Positions 58,931 to 64,000 of a DNA stretch of 64,000 nt are shown here, piece by piece. The notes beneath the pieces are model-generated. The model saw nothing but the letters and a program-made list of their open reading frames with translations, had not been told where the DNA came from and ran no database searches. Position 1 is the stretch's first letter. Each line of letters begins with the position of its first letter. The DNA lies in the NCBI GenBank assembly GCA_028671895.1, contig CM053794.1, forward strand, positions 21,686,501 through 21,750,500, read 5' to 3'. The stretch is from Oenanthe sinensis. Lineage: Eukaryota > Streptophyta > Magnoliopsida > Apiales > Apiaceae. Made by a program: the position numbers and the translations under genes.

Positions 58931-59202
58931 GTCTAGTGAGAATTTTTCATTTATCGGAAGAAAATGAGCTGACTTGGTTAATCTATCGATTATTACCCAT
59001 ATTGCATCGTGATTAGCTCTTGTTCTTGGCAATCCCACTACAAAATCCATAGCAAGATGTTCCCACTTCCACTCAGGAATTTCTAACGGTTGCACCAATC
59101 CACTCGGTCATTGATGTTCAGCTTTAACTCTTTGACATGTATAACACTTACTTACCCAATTTGTGACATCTTTCTTCATATTTGGCCACCAAAAATTCTC
59201 TT
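58931..59202 (-). pseudogene. Gypsy integrase, N-terminal part
   Basis: Minus strand shows IPEWKWEHLAMDFVVGLP (first catalytic Asp), HDAIWVIIDRLTKSAHFLP and ends NEKFSLD at about 58932. The second Asp and the Glu are lost at the junction. Upstream, the zinc-binding part is disturbed by a frameshift. Confidence 0.8.
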
Positions 59203-60861
59203 TTAAGTCTTTATACATTTAGTGCTTCCTAGATGAATAGAATATCTTGAGCTGTGAGCGTCATGTATAATCTCATTCTTTAACTCCTGAACATCAGGAA
59301 TCCAAATTCTTGAAAAATACCTTAGGATTCCTTCATCATCCTTCCTTAATTCTTCTCCGATCAACTTGGCTTTGTCTTGTATGATTACCTGTTCTTGACA
59401 TCTTTTGATTTTCTCTAACAACTCAGGCGGAAATGTCATTGTGTATATCATTTCATTAGTTAAATCAGGAAAACATACTTCAATCTCCAGATTCTCAAAC
59501 TCCTTGATTAGTTCTTCAGAAGAAATCAACATATTCAATCTCTCTTTTCTACTTAAAGCATCAGCCACTACATTCGCTTTTCCGGGATGATAGTTAATTG
59601 TGTAATCATAATCCTTGAGTAACTCTAACCACCTACTTTGTCTCATATTAAGCTCTTTCTGCGTAAAGATATATTTCAAACTCTTGTGATCCGTGTAAAT
59701 CTCACATTTTTCACCATACAAGTAATGTCTCCAAATCTTCAAAGCAAAAACAATTGCTGCCAACTCTAAATCATGTGTGAGAAAATTTTGCTCATGAATC
59801 ATTAATTGTCTAGAAGCATAAACAATTAACTTTCCATGTTGCATCAATACACATCCCAAGCCTTTGTGCGAAGCATCACTGTAGATTACAAAATTTCCTT
59901 GATCATCTGGCAATACTAATACTGGTGCATATACTAACCTCTTTTTCAGTTCCTGAAAACTTTTTTCACATTTGTCATTCCATACAAACTTCTCATTCTT
60001 TCTTGTTAACTTGGTTAACGGAGTAGCTATCCTTGAAAAATTCTGAACAAACCTTCGATAATAATCATTCAATCCTAGAAAACTTCTAACTTCAGTAGGT
60101 GTCTTTGGTTTATCCCAGTTTACCACGGATTCTATTTTTGCTGGATCAACTCGAATTCCTTCACTACTAACTACATGCCCAAGAAATTGCACTTCTTTCA
60201 ACCAAAACTCACATTTTGACAACTTGGCATATAACTTTTCCTTTCGTAAGATTTCCAATACAGTTCTTAAGTGCTCTACATTCACTCTTTCTAACTTGGA
60301 GTATATCAATATATCGTTGATAAACACAATCATAAACTTATCCAAGTACTTCTTAAAGACTCTATTTTTAAGGTCCATAAAAGCAGTTGGGATATTGGTT
60401 AATCCAAAGGGCATGACTAGAAACTCATAATGGCCATACCTTGTGCGAAACGCCATTTTCAGAATATCTATAGGCTTGATCTTTAATTGGTGATATCCAG
60501 ACCTTAAATCAATCTTTGAAAAACACGAGGCTCCTTTCAGTTTATTGAGTTCTCGGTAATCATTACAGAATCTCATACTTCCATCTTTCTTCTTGACAAA
60601 TAATACATGCACTCCCCACGGAAATACACTTGGCCTTATGACTCTTTTTTCCAAAAGATCTTGCAATTGAATAGCCAACTCTTTCATCTCCACTGGTGCC
60701 ATTCTATATGGTGCTTTAGAAATAGGTTTAGTTCCTCGTGCTAAATCAACGAAACATTCAACATCTCGATCTAGTGGTAATCCGGGTAACTCCTCAGGAA
60801 AGACATCAAGGAATTCATTAACCACTAGGATCTCATCTATTGTTGGTGTTTGTTTCTCCAC
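59203..60861 (-). pseudogene. Gypsy RT - RNase H (Tekay-like)
   Basis: A 552-codon open frame. RT: EFLDVFPEELPGLP, PYRMAPVEMKELA, VKKKDGSMRFCNDYRELNK, then a direct jump to LKGASCFSKIDLRSGYHQ; about 19 residues normally between these segments are missing in frame. The YxDD-equivalent box reads VFINDILIYS, with the first Asp changed to Asn (near 60325). RNase H has VIYSDASHKGLG, THDLELAAIVFAL, YTDHKSLKYIF and NVVADALSRK, all complete. The C-terminal part reaches the integrase zinc region. Despite the long open frame the polymerase should be inactive. Confidence 0.93.
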
Positions 60862-60875
60862 ATGATTAACATGTA

Positions 60876-61330
60876 CTAAATAAGCGTCACATCCTTGTCG
60901 GAGTAATCTTTTAGTTTACATAACAATAAAAACTTCTTAACTTTCTTTTGGCCTTGAAATACAACTTCTTTACTATCTCCGGTTCTCAATCTTACCTTTT
61001 TCTTCTTACACTCAATCTGAGCATCATAATTAGCCCACCAATCCATTCCCAAGATTATATCAAATTCTTTTAACTCAAAGGGTATCAAATTGGCAAGGAA
61101 AAACTGACCGCCTATTTCAATTTTACAACGAGGACACACTTGACAGACATGAATTATATCCTAGTTAGCTACTTCTATAACCAAATTTTGCTCTAACGGT
61201 TGAGTTTCACAGTTTAACTTACTAACAAAATTTTTAGACACAAAAGACTTGGTAGCTCCAAAATCTATTAACACTTTAGCTTCTACTGAGTTCACAGGGA
61301 GTGTACCTGCCACCACGTTGACATCCTGAA
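60876..61330 (-). pseudogene. Gypsy protease
   Basis: Minus strand contains VLIDFGATKSFVS (active-site Asp present, DSG changed to DFG) at about 61240-61280, a stop, then FELKEFDIILGMDWW. A frameshift near 60895 separates it from the RT frame. Confidence 0.8.
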
Positions 61331-61349
61331 TTGCATCTTTTATGGCATG

Positions 61350-62518
61350 TTGAATGTCCTATCTCGAGTCTGAGGAGCTGTTGAGGTCTGAGATGGATGT
61401 CCTGCTATCCTTAACACATTCACTGTCTACTTCGGTTCTTTCCACTCTCGAGAAATGTGTCATGTCTTTCCACATTTGTAACATGTTAGTCCCAACTTTT
61501 CTGTTGGACATTCTCCTGCATAATGACCCTTCTTACTATACTTATAACAAGTGATATTCAAATTATTACAAATTCCCGAATGTTTTCTACCACATGTGTT
61601 GCACTCAGGTAATGAAGGTTTATTTAGACTTAGCTGACTAGAAGGTTGAATCTGTCTATTTTGTCTTTCATTCCCACTCCTTGTCTATTAAATCCCTTTA
61701 TCTTTCTCAAACTGATTTCTAAACTTTTTCTTGAATTGATTATTGAAATTCTCGGAACTCTAATTTCCTTCAGGACCTTCAAACTTTCTTTTCTTGCCCT
61801 CCTTATCTTTCTGGGCCATTTCACTCTCTCCTTCGATAATCATTGCTTTCTGCACCACAGTTGCATAGGTTTGAAGTTCAAACACTTCTACTCTACTTCG
61901 AATCCATGATTTTAAACCTTGTTGAAATCTCTTAGCTTTCTTCATTTCAGTATTCACATATTCAGGGGCAAACCTTGCTAATTCCGTAAACTTAGCTTCA
62001 TACTCAGCCACACTCATATTTTCTTGTTTCAATTCTAAAAATTTGATCTCCAGTTGATCTTGCATATACATTGAGAGATATTTCTCTAGAAATAGTTCGG
62101 TGAATCTTTTCCATGTTACCACTCCCTCACCTTCCATCAATTTTGCGGATTCCCACTAATATTTTGCCTCCGCCTTTAGAAAATAAATTGCAAATTTAGT
62201 TTTCTGGTTCTCTCCAACTTTGACTAAGGTAAATGCTTTTGCAATCACTTTTAACCAACCCTTAGCTTCTATTGGATTTATAGTACCTTTAAACTCGGAT
62301 GGTTTGACTGCTTGAAAAGACTTAAATGTTATGACAAGTTGGGCTAGTGGTGGTTGTTGGTGATTTTATTGTTATTGTTGATGTTGAGTCAAAGCTGCGG
62401 TTTGTTGTTGAAGTAGTTGTAAAATTTGAGCTATAGTTGGGTCGCTTTGACTTTGGCTTTAGCTTTCTGAATTTGTATTTGAAGAAGTGGTAGCAACAGT
62501 CTTTTTCTTTGGTGGCAT
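61350..62518 (-). pseudogene. Gypsy gag (Tekay-like)
   Basis: ATG at 62516-62518 opens MPPKKKTVATTSS. A stop soon follows at an expected Gln, with more in a Gln-rich run. The capsid part reads GEGVVTWKRFTELFLEKYL, SVAEYEAKFTELARFAPEYV and KRFQQGLKSWIRSRV (61900-62140), a standard retrotransposon gag domain. Cys/His box fragments (CYK..GH) are at about 61430-61600. Several stops and frameshifts. Confidence 0.85.
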
Positions 62519-63715
62519 TTTTGTGATAACAAGCAACTTATTACCAATAGGCTTACATATACAAGAAAATAGAAATAATTTTATCTTTTCTTAACCCCAA
62601 TCAGATTTTAAAATCAATTATAAAATATGTAGCTTTTTTGTTACATAAGTTGCATGTTATATCAGAGGTTATAATAATGTGAGGTCATAGGGAAACATAG
62701 GTATTATGCAAAATAAGTGATTCTGAGGAATAATACAAGTAAACCGAAGGCATAGCTGAAATAAAAAGGTAGAAGTGCATAAGTAGAAGGTTCCAAGGTC
62801 ATAATACATATCCTGAATAACAGGTATAACACAAGTACAGAATAAAGTACAGCCACCCAGATAACAAAGTACAACAACATAAATAAATCTGACTACTGGT
62901 AAAAGGAATAAAAAGGGAAAATCATCCTATCTACCGGAAACTATCTAACATAACACAAAGAGAGCTCTAACTGATGTCTCTCTCCCAACAATCCCACAAG
63001 CCTTCTAATTACCGTCTCCTCGCAAGGCTCGTATCTGTGATAGCATCCACGCAACCAACCTAGTAACTCTCTGAGTCTTATCCACCACTGAACTAGTAGA
63101 AGGCCTATCTCTAAGGCATCTGCTAGCCTCCTCCTCAAGTTTAAAAAGGCGGCTCTCCCACACAGTATCTGATACAGCTCTATCATGCTTACACTCATCA
63201 GCTATATAGTCTAGTACACCTTGAAGCTCACAATTCTGTCCACGCAAAAAATCTCTGTCACTAGCTAAGTTAGCATAAATTACATAAGAGAATGGTGCTC
63301 GTCCTTTAGGGGCAGGGGCCTAAGATCCTACAGATGCAACTGAATTATCTCTGGCTGCTCTAGTGATCTTAGCCCTAGCAGGACCAGGGGTAGGAAAAGG
63401 AATGGAACCACTAGTATACATGACAGGGTCCTCCTCGTGATCAGATTCATATGGATTTGTCAGGAGAAGGTGGAGGTGCGTCCTCAGAATCATCCAGAAC
63501 CTGTAATAATATTATATAATAGTATACAAAACAGAACAAGGTTATCTTAATGCTTATCGTCCCTATCCTAAAATTGTCTACACGGTGTATCTTGTCTTAA
63601 CCTTTTAGGGTTATAAAACTACATCAACTTCTAAGTTTATTAGAAAGTAATCTTATAACCTATCTCATATTATCTGTTTATATAATCATGGCTTGTTTCA
63701 GTGACCAAAATCTAT
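62519..63715 (-). other. Gypsy untranslated leader with short ORF
   Basis: A 1.2-kb leader between primer site and gag. It contains an 80-codon frame on the minus strand at 63005-63247 (MRGQNCELQGVLDYIADECK) that looks protein-like (acidic, no low complexity) but is not recognised. Confidence 0.5.
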
Positions 63716-63728
63716 GGCTCTGATACCA
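63716..63728 (-). other. Primer binding site (initiator Met tRNA)
   Basis: On the minus strand TGGTATCAGAGCC follows the LTR end after three bases, a perfect match to the usual initiator-Met primer site. Confidence 0.92.
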
Positions 63729-63731
63729 ACC

Positions 63732-64000
63732 TGTGATGACCTCCCAATCCGGGGTCTAGATCGGGGAGTCACTATATATCTAAATGCAAACACTTTAGTA
63801 GATATTAATAAAATATAAAGCATATGACCCCAATATACAAACTAAGATTATAAATAGGTGATGGTATGAAACAATCAATTTAACTAACCAATTTAAGTTG
63901 CAACTAAAATTTATATTACATACCTAAGTTTCAGTTTATACCAAACTACAAAAGCCTTGTGCTGTAAAATCATTTTTCTTCAATTTCTAAGCTAGTTTAT
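63732..64000 (-). repeat. 5' LTR of Tekay-like gypsy element, partial
   Basis: The inner edge is TGTGATGACCTCCC on the plus strand, so the element reads ...GGGAGGTCATCACA into the primer site. The rest lies beyond the window. Confidence 0.85.

Larger units (their letters stand above)
58916..64000 (-). mobile_element. Ty3/gypsy element, Tekay-like, antisense, partial
   Basis: Minus-strand order from the right edge: LTR (63732 onwards), Met-tRNA primer site, leader, gag, protease, RT-RNase H, integrase start. It ends inside integrase at about 58930 next to CACTA sequence. The RT/RNase H sequence closely resembles the Tekay (Del-type) chromovirus group of plants, assigned by eye; the C-terminal chromodomain that would confirm it is missing. 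Several frameshifts and stops. Confidence 0.88.

Overview
The window is 64 kb of AT-rich eukaryotic DNA from a flowering plant, most likely a eudicot. The evidence is plant-specific Ty1/copia and Ty3/gypsy polyproteins, CACTA and Stowaway/hAT-type DNA transposons, GT-AG introns, and a family of F-box/LRR genes resembling Arabidopsis At3g48880. The species cannot be fixed from the sequence; an asterid would fit but is only a guess. No rRNA, tRNA, CRISPR or prokaryotic-type operon was seen.

Layout. 1-8915: 3' part of a SIRE/Maximus-like copia element (integrase, RT, RNase H, then a long second ORF with several stops, then the LTR). Its LTR is interrupted at 8916 by a CACTA element (to about 14595) that carries decayed antisense MAP-kinase exons and several diverged tandem repeats. 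15040-15440: 3' flank of a lost F-box paralog. 16520-37411: F-box gene 1, whose 5'UTR intron has grown to 19.8 kb because a Tat-type gypsy element (16652-36123, 792-bp LTRs) inserted in it. A complete but decayed copia element (21013-29632, 1.6-kb LTRs, AATGG target duplication) is nested in that gypsy element. The gypsy element also carries a spliced antisense gene (32840-35081). 37412-40590: AT-rich spacer with a complete Stowaway MITE and a hAT-like MITE. 41076-42070: F-box gene 2, the best preserved. 42300-45180: deleted gypsy and patchwork copia remnants. 45324-46860: F-box copies 3 and 4 (broken). 48480-51490: truncated antisense copia. 51.8-53.9 kb: repeated 3'-flank blocks and an unidentified antisense gene fragment. 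56597-57690: orphan F-box exon 2 plus its 3' flank. 58323-58915: CACTA transposase N-terminal fragment fused to an antisense Tekay-like gypsy element that runs off the right edge (LTR from 63732).

Reading the parts together: this is a tandem F-box/LRR cluster (at least five coding copies or fragments and several orphan 3' flanks) undergoing birth-and-death, with retroelements filling the introns and spacers. Only gene 2 could still give a near full-length F-box/LRR protein, and its C-terminus is frameshifted. The most unusual points are: a nested element whose LTRs differ more than those of its host; the intron-containing antisense gene in the gypsy element; two dense TTCTCGA-type motif arrays in opposite orientation in the copia element; MAP-kinase exon capture by the CACTA element; and a 19.8-kb retroelement-filled 5'UTR intron.
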